Assembly (NCBI GenBank): GCA_026874595.1
Contig: CM049312.1
Location: 30,755,456 to 30,819,455 of the forward strand
DNA from: Sipunculus nudus
Taxonomy: Eukaryota > Annelida > Sipuncula > Golfingiida > Sipunculidae
Reading direction: 5' to 3'
DNA length: 64,000 nucleotides
Shown here: positions 1-11,400 of the stretch, in pieces
Numbering within the stretch: the stretch's first letter is position 1
Layout: the number at the start of each line of letters is the position of its first letter
Program-made: the position numbers and the translations under genes
The notes under the pieces: generated by a model
What the model saw: only the letters and a program-made list of their open reading frames with translations
Told to the model about the DNA's origin: nothing
The model's database searches: none

Positions 1-2630
1 ATCGTAAGTATTTCTCATTATTATTATTATTATACATATTATAATAATATTCAAAAAAATGAGTTATCAGGCCCTTTTATATGAATCAATCCGAGAGGGC
101 AATATTTTACCCTTTATATTAAAAAAAGTTATTATAATATAAAATATATCATATTATTATTATAATTATTATTGCTATTGTTATTATTATTATATAAGAC
201 TTCTGAAATAATATTCTCAATGTATTAAGGGGTAACGTTTTTACCCATGGCTAAATTATGGTAGTGAATGTTAAACACAAATAAAGGCAGAACGACATTT
301 ATATTTACTGGTACAGTATTTTTCTAATAACAATTACACCCTTCTACTTTACCAAAATTAAAATAATAAATTTCGTCTTTGCATAAATCTTTAAATGTGG
401 CTTGGTAAAGGGAAGGACCCCTGAAGTGTATATTTAGGCAGGCGGGGCAGGAACCACACTGCAGACCTCTGCGGAGAGAACTGTTGGTCATTCTTCGAAG
501 CACCATATAGATTTCTTACTGATACATGGACAGTAGGGCTGCAAGGAGTTGGCAAACTGTACGTAATGATTATGATAATGTACAGGAATAATATAAAGTT
601 CTATTGCCCGGATTTTAATCTTGATATGTTTCACATCGTGTACCATAAAATGTTTTATGGTATTTTCTGACAAAATATCAGAATATTTACTTGGTCCCTC
701 CTTCTTATTTCCCTCTAGAATAACAGAGGGTCAAAATTAACATTTAATTCTGATGTGTATGAGATAAAAGATCCGTGGTTTATTTTATCCTTATGCTCTG
801 TTTACCCAGAAATGAACTGATGCGCATTTTCATTAAGTTTTAACATCAGATAAGCTGGTTACGAAAAAAGTATAAACGCTATCATTTTACAATGTTAAAT
901 AGTATGATTTCCTTTTTGATTAGAAATGTTCTTTTTGTAAGAGAAGCTGATATATCTTTGGGGTTTTTACTGTTAATATTTTGTTCATTCAGACAAGAAG
1001 ATGTCGAATGAAGACGGGGTTGTGAGAGTAATGTATTTACATTAAAACCAGGCTCACCTGATATTTCCTGGATTCTTAATTGTTATCCTAGCTGGTGCTA
1101 TCTTACACTCTGAACACAGCGCGTGACCTCCTGTATCACACGCTGTGAGAAATAGCTGGATTTTTCAGGTTTGGCAGGGTGCCAAACACTAAGGCAGATG
1201 CGATAGATAAAGTAAAATTTGATTGCCTCTGCATGTAAACAAATCTGCAGAAAAATTAGAAGAAATGTGGTTGGCTTAGCTTGTAAACAAACTTGGCTGC
1301 GCCCTTGGCAAGCTCGGGTAGCACGGCAGCAGAGGAAATATGCAGAGAGTGACCTCAGGCCACACCAGGGAGCCAGTATTAGAGATTGTGTTGACAGTTT
1401 ACGGTTGCTTCGAGTGTATGCCAACGGGGGTGAAAGTGTCTGTGCTACCAAGCGCTTTCCTCCGCTGTGCAAAGTGACCGGTACCTCGAAGAACATCCGC
1501 TTGTGCTGGTGATACCTGCAATTTGATTGATTTAATATTACGCGGGAATTCCACAGAGACAGCACCGCCTGGTTGTCAAACCTTACCGGCAACCGCGGTA
1601 TAATGCAGACGGTAGTGTAACGAATAGCTGTGCATAGCGTAACCGCTGCTTATGGAGAGTAGTGCTATCTTAAAATTAAAAAAAAAAATTAAATTTCCTC
1701 GCAAGCAATTGTATTTTAAAGTGTATAAAGTGAATAAAGTGTATCTTTGAGCATATGATCCTTTACAATTTGTAGATTTGGGAGCTGGCGCAAAAAAAAG
1801 GTATTCGGCTTAAAAATCAAACAAAAAACGTCCCATTCTTAAAACCTGACTGCTTTACTCCCCAATTTTCTCCAGATCATTTCCAAGGGTCAAAATGTAC
1901 AGACGAAAAAGGAGCACTGGCTGAACAGCTGTCCTCAAATTGTCAACAAAAGCTCGAATAGCTACCTGAAACTCGGATGTCGCAAGCAGATTGTGGGGCC
2001 AAATGCAGAGTGAACACTTGGGACACAGATCTGTTCTTAAATTCTCCGTATAAGCTTCAGTTCCTCCGCCTGTGCACGCTATGTGATCAGTCACAAATAC
2101 CACCGATATGGGGTATCATTAGTTTGTTTAACGTCCTTTGCGAAAGGAAGTTATATTTTATATTTAAAAATAGGGTGATCTGATGCTCATAGCCTTTACA
2201 ATTGTAAATGAGGGACAGGCATCAGCCGCTTGTTAAATATGGACTCCCCGAAAAGAACGGGACTGTCTCTACTTTGTGTTCCTGAATGTATATAAATATG
2301 TATTAAAGTATATACGACCTGTATCGTAAATGTTACAGCACATGTCCGTTTGGTAATTTTACAAAAGATAAGCCTTGGCACTCTGAGAATAGCCCCGGAT
2401 ATCTCGATTCTGTAATTTAATTGTTGTTCATGCTTCATTCCCCAGATGGCAATAAAATAAGTGGAAAGGCATTGTATCAGTTGCGTGTGGCGTATGCTTT
2501 TGGTAAATAAAATATAGTATGATCGTGTCATGATATTTTCCCAGTTATTCATTTTGGTCACGTAAACATTGAGTTCTCCATCTTGTGATGTTGCAGTATT
2601 TGAGAGTATCCTTGGTTCTTTGGCTTTTTA
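1..2630. repeat. Segmental duplication copy A, left part
   Basis: This stretch aligns collinearly with 44932-47695 (copy B), with scattered substitutions and small indels. Shared landmarks include the ATT-rich start, the TTATCAGGCCC segment near 64 and 44988, and TTGGTTCTTTGGC near 2610 and 47670. Copy B has about 130 extra bases at 47029-47159. Open frames on the minus strand at 1098-1592 are broken in copy B, so I do not call genes. The first bases contain a GTAAGT at 4-9, matching the splice-donor-like GTAAGT at 44932 in copy B. The stretch is therefore plausibly intronic, but only three bases upstream of the donor are in the window. Confidence 0.85.
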
Positions 2631-2907
2631 TTGCTTGCCGGAAATCTTCGATTTCGGCAAGCATGTTCGTCAGTTGCGTATGTCTGTTTGTCTCTTTGTC
2701 TGTTTGTTTGTTGCTTGCCGGAAATCTTCGATTTCGGCAAGCATGTTCGTCAGTTGCGTATGTCTGTTTGTCTGTTTGTTGCTTGCCGGAAATCTTCGAT
2801 TTCGGCAAGCATGTTCGTCAGTTGCGTATGTCTGTTTGTCTCTTTGTCTGTTTGTTTGTTTGTTTGTTTGTTTGTTTGATTGTTTGTTTGTTTGTTTGTT
2901 TGTTTGT
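2631..2907 (+). repeat. 5' hairpin short tandem repeat plus TTTG microsatellite (module 1)
   Basis: Three copies start at 2631, 2711 and 2779. Each contains an imperfect palindrome, GCTTGCCGGAAATC-TTC-GATTTCGGCAAGC (split here into arms and loop), giving a 13-bp stem with one bulged G. A conserved GTCAGTTGCGTATGTCTG follows, then a TTTG/TCTG microsatellite. The same arrangement recurs at 5193, 6551 (and its tandem copies 9832, 13113), 16401, 16477 and 16537. Cysteine/valine-rich and glutamine/threonine-rich open frames here are products of the microsatellite, not genes. Confidence 0.85.
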
Positions 2908-3230
2908 CACGACTCTCCAGGCCACACTTTTGCATCAATCAACTTGAAACTTACAGGCTTGATTGACAAACCGATTTCTAGGTGCCCTATTGTTTTTGGT
3001 CAACATTGCTCCAAGGTCAAGGGTCAAGGTCACGACAGGTATGGTTAACGGTTTTTGCACTATAACTTCGCCATAAATAGGCGTATCCACTTCTGCAATA
3101 GCTCATTTTTTTCGTCATCACCTGGCCTTTCTTTTGACATGTAGCTTACTTAAATTTGCCGTTACCATGGTTACATTTTTTGGGCAAAAATCATGGAAAT
3201 TGGAAATAACACGACCATTTTTTGTAACTT
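2908..3230 (+). repeat. Module 1 body segment with receptor-like and X-box-like motifs
   Basis: This unique-looking body segment follows the microsatellite. It contains clustered AGGTCA-type half sites (3011-3036) and GTTACCATGGTTAC (3161-3174). The same segment is found in every other module, for example after 5369, 8650, 11931, 15220, 16645 and 18975, with low divergence. No coding frame is conserved across the copies. Confidence 0.8.
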
Positions 3231-4975
3231 TGTCAGTTTTTAAGCTAGGCAGATCTAGTTTTCGACATTTTGTTCCACATGACCAGCTTGACACGACAGA
3301 ACAGAAAGTCACGCCAAATCTCGCGCCATATCTCGTCAAACGAGAAAAAACGAGACTTCGCGGAAATGCTTATAACTCGGCGACTTTTACAGCTAGACAG
3401 GTCTGGTTTTCGGCATTTCGTTCCACCAAACAAGCTTGACACGACAGAGCTGCAAGACAGGCCAAATCTCGCACCGTATCTCGTCAAACGAGAAAACACG
3501 GGATTTCACGGAAATGCTTATAACTGGGCCAGTTTTACAGCTAGACACGTCTGGTTTTCGGCATTTAGTTCCACTAGACCAGCTTGACACGACAGATATG
3601 CAAGTGCCGTTACCATGGTTACATTTTTTGGGCAAAAATCATGGAAATTGGAAATAACACGACCATTTTTTGTAACTTTGTCAGTTTTTAAGCTAGGCAG
3701 ATCTAGTTTTCGGCATTTTGTTCCACATTACCAGCTTGACACGAATGAATTGAAAGTCACGCCAAATCCCGCGCCATATCTCGTCAAACGAGAAAAAAAC
3801 GAGACTTCCCGGAAATGCTTATAACTCGGCGACTTTTACAGCTAGACAGGTCTGGTTTTCGGCATTTCGTTCCACCAAACAAGCTTGACACGACAGAGCT
3901 GCAAGACAGGCCAAATCTCGCACCGTATCTCGTCAAACGAGAAAACACGGGATTTCACGGAAATGCTTATAACTGGGCCAGTTTTACAGCTAGACACGTC
4001 TGGTTTTCGGCATTTAGTTCCACTAGACCAGCTTGACACGACAGATATGCAAGTCTGGCAAAATCTCCCACCGTATCTCGTCAAACGAGAAAACACGAAA
4101 TTTCACGGAAATGCTTATAACTCGGCCAGTTTTACAGCTAGACAGGTCTGGTTTCCGGCATTTCCTTCCACATGACCAGCTTGACACGATAGATGTGCAT
4201 GTCAGGCCAAATCTCGCACCCTATCTCGTCAAACGAGAAAACACGAGATTTCACGGAAATGCTTATAACTCGGCGAGTTTTACAGCTAGACAGGACTAGT
4301 TTTCGGCATTCATTAACATTTGGACGGCTTGACATGACTAACCTGCAAGACTGGCCAAATCTCGCACCATATCTTATCAAACGATAAAAAAGGAGATTTC
4401 ACAGAAATGCTAATAACTCGGCGACTTTTACAGCTAGACAGATGTAGTTTTCGCCATTTCAAAACATTTAGAGAGTTTGATATGACAAATCTACAAGACT
4501 GGCCAAATCCTGCACCATATCTCGTCAAACGAAAAAACACGAGAGTACACGGAAATGCTTATAACTCGGCGACTTTTACAGCTAGACGGATCTAGTTTTC
4601 GCCATTTCGTAACGTTTGGCCGTCTTGACATAATAAAACTGCTCGTCTTGCCAAATCTCGTACTATATCTCGTCAAGCGAGAAAAAAACATGATTTCCCG
4701 TAAATGCTGATAAGACGGCGACTTTTGCAGCTAGACAGGTCTAGTTTCCGGCATTTTGTAATATTTGACAAACCTGACATGACAAAACTCGAAATCTCGC
4801 CAAAGCTCGCACCATTGCCCGTCAAACGAGAAAACACGAGATTTCATGTAAATGCTTATAACTCAGCGGCTTTTATAGCTAGACAGGTCTAGTTTTCGGC
4901 ATTTCATATCATTTGGCCAGCTTGACATGACAAACCTGAAAACGTCTCACTCCTTCTTGTCAAACGAGATTAACG
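3231..4975 (+). repeat. 148-bp minisatellite array, module 1
   Basis: About eleven units of roughly 148 bp. Each carries the perfect palindrome TCTCGT-CAA-ACGAGA or a diverged form of it, seen at 3331, 3479, 3779, 3927, 4077, 4225, 4373, 4520, 4668, 4818 and 4958. Other unit landmarks are TGCTTATAACTCGGCGAC, TTTTACAGCTAGACAGGTCT and CAGCTTGACACGAC. One extra copy of the X-box-like segment (3605-3660) interrupts the phase, giving a 300-bp step. Divergence rises toward the 3' end, as in arrays homogenised from one side. Overlapping open frames on both strands are repeat shadows. Confidence 0.9.
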
Positions 4976-5190
4976 GGATTTCATGAAAAAATTTTGAACT
5001 TGGTCCCTTTTACACTAGAAAGATATGCAGCTGTTAAAGGTCAGCATGCATAAATAAACATATTATCCGTTTCTGCTGCCCCCACAATGTTGCTCATTCA
5101 TATGACTGTTTCTACATGCACTCTCTGTCTATCTCTCTGTATCATTTCCATTTCCGGCAAGCGCGTGACCTCTGGTCATCTTGTCTGTTT
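4976..5190 (+). repeat. 3' end of module 1 with terminal hairpin
   Basis: A non-repetitive tail ends in TTTCCGGCAAGCGCGTGACC and a short hairpin TGACC-TCT-GGTCA at 5166-5178. The tail is repeated at 18720-18920 and 21180-21374. The next module's 5' hairpin starts at once (5193), so modules are joined head to tail. Confidence 0.8.
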
Positions 5191-5368
5191 GTTGCTTGCC
5201 GGAAATCTTCGATTTCCGCAAGCATATTGGTCAGTTGCGTATGTCTGTTTGTCTGTCTGTCTGTTTGTTGCTTGCCGGAAATCTTCGATTTCCGCAAGCA
5301 TATTGGTCAGTTGCGTATGTCTGTTTGTCTGTCTGTCTGTTTGTTTGTTTGTTTGTTTGTTTGTTTGT
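5191..5368 (+). repeat. 5' hairpin repeat and TTTG/TCTG microsatellite preceding the 3281-bp array
   Basis: Two hairpin copies (near 5193 and 5270) carry GATTTCCGCAAGC in the right arm instead of GATTTCGGCAAGC. The stem is kept with the bulge moved by one base. A TCTG/TTTG tract follows. Confidence 0.8.
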
Positions 5369-6402
5369 CACCACTCTCCTGGCCACAATTTTGCCACAAT
5401 AACCTTGAAACTTACAGGGATGTTCGAAAACGTAATTTCTAGGTGCCCTATTGTTTTTGGTCAACATTGCTCCAAGGTCAAGGGTCAAGGTCACGACAGG
5501 TATGGTTAACGGTTTTTGCACTATAACTTCGCCATAAATAGGCTTATCCACTTCTGCAATAGCTCATTTTTTTCGTCCTCACCTGGCCTTTCTTTTGACA
5601 TGTAGCTTAATTAAATTTGCCGTTACCATGGTTACATTTTTTGGGCAAAAATCATGGAAATTGGAAATAACACGACCATTTTTTTGTAACTTTGTCAATT
5701 TTTAAGCTACAGACGTCTGGTTTTGGTCATTATGTACCTTATGGGCAGCTTGACAGGATAAAACTGAAAGTCTCGCCAAATCTCGCACCATTTCTCGTCA
5801 AACGAGAGTCTTCGAGATTTCATTAAATATGACCTACAGGTTGCATTTTTTTAACAATGGCTTTGAAATTGATATATTTTGTGTTATTTATAAATATCTC
5901 GAAATCAGTTTTCCATTTTTTGGAAATAGCCACCAGGGGGCGTGGTACATGAAACACTGTAACATGTCATTTTTCTGCAATATCTCAAAAAATATTAAAC
6001 GTGACACCATTTTTTTTGGTCGTATCTGAAACTAGGAACATTGGCTTATCTCTTCGCACATGTTGCTTTGTGCTGCCGTTACCATGGTTACCAAATTTTG
6101 GGGTAAAACTTGACAATCTGAAAATTCGGAGTTTTCCAGATTCTATCTCTGTTGATATTTGCGATAGAAAGGTCTGGTTTTTGGCGTTAGACAGCATCCC
6201 TCTAGTTCTAAGCCGTTCAATCGCAAGTCTCGTCATATCTCGCACCGTTTCTCGTGAAACGAGAACACGTGACCATTCAAAGAAATGCCTATAATTCTGT
6301 CATTTTTCACGCTACAGACACATGGTTTGCAGCGCTGGATAGCGGCTGACACTCGCAGTCACATTCAGGGGTCACATTGTTAGTCTCGTCAAATCTCGCG
6401 CC

Positions 6403-6525
6403 GTTTTTCGCCATACCACGAAGACACTCGCCGTCGCCGCAAGTGGCGGCAGGGTCCTTACGGTGGGCGGCCGGCGTGTGCAGCGGTCCGTGACGGCCTC
6501 TCCGGGCCCCATCTATGATCATACA
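6403..6525. other. GC-rich patch inside the 3281-bp unit
   Basis: A sharply GC-rich, CpG-rich stretch in otherwise AT-rich DNA, just before a module junction. It recurs at 9684-9806, 12965-13087 and, diverged, at 16250-16370. A minus-strand open frame of 76 codons covers it in each copy and is merged with the microsatellite frame in the diverged copy. I see no known domain and treat it as non-coding. Confidence 0.5.
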
Positions 6526-7159
6526 TGTTGGAGGCACAGTCCATACTTTATTGCTTGCCGGAAATCTTCGATTTCCGCAAGCATATTGGTCAGTTGCGTA
6601 TGTCTGTTTGTCTGTCTGTCTGTTTGTTGCTTGCCGGAATCAAAGATTTCGGCAAGCATATTGGTCAGTTGCGTATGTCTGTTTGTCTGTCTGTTTGTTT
6701 GTTTGTTTGTCACCACTCTCCTGGCCACAATTTTGCCACAATAACCTTGAAACTTACAGGGATGTTGGAAAATATAATTTCTAGGTGCCCTATTGTTTTT
6801 GGTTAAAATAGGTCAAAGGTCAAGGTCAAGGTCGTCAAAACTTCTCAAAATGGTTTTTTCTTCATATCTTTGTGACTATTAGTCGTATCTACTTCAACAA
6901 TAGCTCATTTTAATCGTCATTCCAAGGCCTGTCATCTGGTGTGTAGCTGACTCAAATTTGCCGTAACCATGGTTACAATTTTTTGGGGAAAAGTCATGAT
7001 ATTCGAAAATAAGGGATCTTATTTTTCTAACTTTGTCAGTTTTAAAGCTAGAGTGATCTAGTTTTCTGCATCAGGTAGCATTCAACTAGTACTACAAGAT
7101 TTTATTACAAGTCTTGCAGTATCTCGTAAAATTTCTCGTGAATAGAGATATTTCGAGAT

Positions 7160-8400
7160 TTCATTCATCTTGCGCCAAAGGCCACATTATTGCAGGAATC
7201 TTTTTGAAACTGACATATCATAAGTCCTACACTAGTATCTCGAAATTGTTTTTTCATTTTTTGAATATGGCTGCTAGGGGGCGCTGCACACGACCCTCAC
7301 ACAGATATCATTACATTGGCCATATCTCTAAAACCCAAAGCCTCAATTACATAAACTATAGCTTATTTTTTCCCTCTGAGTCTTCTCCATAAACTGATAA
7401 TGTCATCTGATCTCAATGTTGTGTCACTTTGTCATTGTGTCCGTCTGTTTGTCAGTTGTCCTCAAATTCGCCTGCTTGCTCTTGCGTCTCACATATAGCA
7501 TTCTACAGGCCACAGTTTTGAAAGAATCCTTTTGAAACTATTACATCTTAAGTCTTGCACTAATATCTCGAAACCAATTTTTCATTTTCCGGATATGGCC
7601 GCTAGGGGGCGCTGAACTCGAACCTCTCCCAACATATCATGCTTTGGCAATATCTCCAAAACTATAAACCTCAGTTACATAAACTGTAGCTTTTTTCTTC
7701 CTTTGAGTCTTCTCCATAACCTGGAGAAGTCATCTGGACTCAATTTTGAGTCACTTTGTCAGTGTTTTCGTCTGTTTGTCAGTTGTCCTCAAATTCGCCT
7801 GCTTGTTGGCTCTTGCGTCTCACATATAAGCATTCTGTAGGCCACAGTTTTGACGGAATCCTTTTGAAACTATTACATCTTATGTCTTACACTAATATCT
7901 AGAAATAAATTTTTCATTTTCCGCATATGGCCACTAGTGGGCGCTGCACATGACTGTCACACACATACCATTGTATTGGCCATAACTCTACACCCAAAGC
8001 CTCAGTTACATAAGCTATAGCTTATTTTCTTCCTTTGAGTCTTCTCCATAGCCTGATTAAGGCATCTGGTTTCAATCTTCTGTCACTTTGTCAGTGTGTC
8101 CATCTGTTTGTCCGTTATCCTCAAAGTCGCCTGCTTGCTGGTTCTTACGCCTTACATAGAGCATTCTACAGGCCACAGCTTTGACGGAATCCTTTTGAAA
8201 CTGAGACATCTCATGTCATACACTAATAATACGAAACGCATTTGTCGTCTTCGGAATATGTCTGCTAGAGGGCGCTACAGTCGAGCCTCCCAAGTATATC
8301 ATTAATTCGCCATACCTCGTAAACTATAAATATAAATTACATAAATTATAACTCATTTTCTTCCTTTGAATCTTCTCAATAACTAGCTTATGTTATCTGG
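7160..8400 (+). repeat. 330-bp sub-array with CTCF-like core in each unit
   Basis: Four diverged units with steps of 328, 332 and 331 bp, measured at the GCTAGGGGGCGCT-type core (7273, 7601, 7933, 8264). Each unit also has TTTTGAAACT, a TTACATAAACTATAGCTTA-like segment and a TTTGAGTCTTCTCCATA segment. The array is repeated at about 10441-11681 and 13722-14962. Confidence 0.85.
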
Positions 8401-11400
8401 TGTCAATCTTGTCTCACAAAGTCAGTATGTCTGTCTGTTCGTCTTTTGTTGTCAGCTTTGTCTGCTTGCCTGTTCTTTTGTCTCATATGTCATTCTACGG
8501 GCCACATATTCTCAGCAATGTCTCTGAGAGTCATTCCATCAATAGAAAACCGACAATATGTTCTGTCTATCCGTCTGTGTTTCACTTCCGAATTCCGGCA
8601 AGCGTTCGACCTATGGTCGTCTAGTTTGTTTGTTTGTTTGTTTGTTTGTCACCACTCTCCTGGCCACAATTTTGCCACAATAACCTTGAAACTTACAGGG
8701 ATGTTCGAAAACGTAATTTCTAGGTGCCCTATTGTTTTTGGTCAACATTGCTCCAAGGTCAAGGGTCAAGGTCACGACAGGTATGGTTAACGGTTTTTGC
8801 ACTATAACTTCGCCATAAATAGGCTTATCCACTTCTGCAATAGCTCATTTTTTTCGTCCTCACCTGGCCTTTCTTTTGACATGTAGCTTAATTAAATTTG
8901 CCGTTACCATGGTTACATTTTTTGGGCAAAAATCATGGAAATTGGAAATAACACGACCATTTTTTTGTAACTTTGTCAATTTTTAAGCTACAGACGTCTG
9001 GTTTTGGTCATTATGTACCTTATGGGCAGCTTGACAGGATAAAACTGAAAGTCTCGCCAAATCTCGCACCATTTCTCGTCAAACGAGAGTCTTCGAGATT
9101 TCATTAAATATGACCTACAGGTTGCATTTTTTTAACAATGGCTTTGAAATTGATATATTTTGTGTTATTTATAAATATCTCGAAATCAGTTTTCCATTTT
9201 TTGGAAATAGCCACCAGGGGGCGTGGTACATGAAACACTGTAACATGTCATTTTTCTGCAATATCTCAAAAAATATTAAACGTGACACCATTTTTTTTGG
9301 TCGTATCTGAAACTAGGAACATTGGCTTATCTCTTCGCACATGTTGCTTTGTGCTGCCGTTACCATGGTTACCAAATTTTGGGGTAAAACTTGACAATCT
9401 GAAAATTCGGAGTTTTCCAGATTCTATCTCTGTTGATATTTGCGATAGAAAGGTCTGGTTTTTGGCGTTAGACAGCATCCCTCTAGTTCTAAGCCGTTCA
9501 ATCGCAAGTCTCGTCATATCTCGCACCGTTTCTCGTGAAACGAGAACACGTGACCATTCAAAGAAATGCCTATAATTCTGTCATTTTTCACGCTACAGAC
9601 ACATGGTTTGCAGCGCTGGATAGCGGCTGACACTCGCAGTCACATTCAGGGGTCACATTGTTAGTCTCGTCAAATCTCGCGCCGTTTTTCGCCATACCAC
9701 GAAGACACTCGCCGTCGCCGCAAGTGGCGGCAGGGTCCTTACGGTGGGCGGCCGGCGTGTGCAGCGGTCCGTGACGGCCTCTCCGGGCCCCATCTATGAT
9801 CATACATGTTGGAGGCACAGTCCATACTTTATTGCTTGCCGGAAATCTTCGATTTCCGCAAGCATATTGGTCAGTTGCGTATGTCTGTTTGTCTGTCTGT
9901 CTGTTTGTTGCTTGCCGGAATCAAAGATTTCGGCAAGCATATTGGTCAGTTGCGTATGTCTGTTTGTCTGTCTGTTTGTTTGTTTGTTTGTCACCACTCT
10001 CCTGGCCACAATTTTGCCACAATAACCTTGAAACTTACAGGGATGTTGGAAAATATAATTTCTAGGTGCCCTATTGTTTTTGGTTAAAATAGGTCAAAGG
10101 TCAAGGTCAAGGTCGTCAAAACTTCTCAAAATGGTTTTTTCTTCATATCTTTGTGACTATTAGTCGTATCTACTTCAACAATAGCTCATTTTAATCGTCA
10201 TTCCAAGGCCTGTCATCTGGTGTGTAGCTGACTCAAATTTGCCGTAACCATGGTTACAATTTTTTGGGGAAAAGTCATGATATTCGAAAATAAGGGATCT
10301 TATTTTTCTAACTTTGTCAGTTTTAAAGCTAGAGTGATCTAGTTTTCTGCATCAGGTAGCATTCAACTAGTACTACAAGATTTTATTACAAGTCTTGCAG
10401 TATCTCGTAAAATTTCTCGTGAATAGAGATATTTCGAGATTTCATTCATCTTGCGCCAAAGGCCACATTATTGCAGGAATCTTTTTGAAACTGACATATC
10501 ATAAGTCCTACACTAGTATCTCGAAATTGTTTTTTCATTTTTTGAATATGGCTGCTAGGGGGCGCTGCACACGACCCTCACACAGATATCATTACATTGG
10601 CCATATCTCTAAAACCCAAAGCCTCAATTACATAAACTATAGCTTATTTTTTCCCTCTGAGTCTTCTCCATAAACTGATAATGTCATCTGATCTCAATGT
10701 TGTGTCACTTTGTCATTGTGTCCGTCTGTTTGTCAGTTGTCCTCAAATTCGCCTGCTTGCTCTTGCGTCTCACATATAGCATTCTACAGGCCACAGTTTT
10801 GAAAGAATCCTTTTGAAACTATTACATCTTAAGTCTTGCACTAATATCTCGAAACCAATTTTTCATTTTCCGGATATGGCCGCTAGGGGGCGCTGAACTC
10901 GAACCTCTCCCAACATATCATGCTTTGGCAATATCTCCAAAACTATAAACCTCAGTTACATAAACTGTAGCTTTTTTCTTCCTTTGAGTCTTCTCCATAA
11001 CCTGGAGAAGTCATCTGGACTCAATTTTGAGTCACTTTGTCAGTGTTTTCGTCTGTTTGTCAGTTGTCCTCAAATTCGCCTGCTTGTTGGCTCTTGCGTC
11101 TCACATATAAGCATTCTGTAGGCCACAGTTTTGACGGAATCCTTTTGAAACTATTACATCTTATGTCTTACACTAATATCTAGAAATAAATTTTTCATTT
11201 TCCGCATATGGCCACTAGTGGGCGCTGCACATGACTGTCACACACATACCATTGTATTGGCCATAACTCTACACCCAAAGCCTCAGTTACATAAGCTATA
11301 GCTTATTTTCTTCCTTTGAGTCTTCTCCATAGCCTGATTAAGGCATCTGGTTTCAATCTTCTGTCACTTTGTCAGTGTGTCCATCTGTTTGTCCGTTATC

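Noticed and set aside
1098-1592. 164-codon open frame on the minus strand
   Set aside because: In copy B the same region (46099-46526) is broken into two shifted frames and substitutions do not favour third positions. No domain or splice support.
2545-2947. Overlapping frames rich in CLFVCLFV or KQTNKQTN
   Set aside because: These are translations of TTTG/TCTG microsatellites and of the hairpin repeat in several frames.
3118-4892. Many 60-105 codon frames on both strands
   Set aside because: They recur with the 148-bp step. The unit has no stop in some frames, which makes frames appear by repetition rather than by coding.
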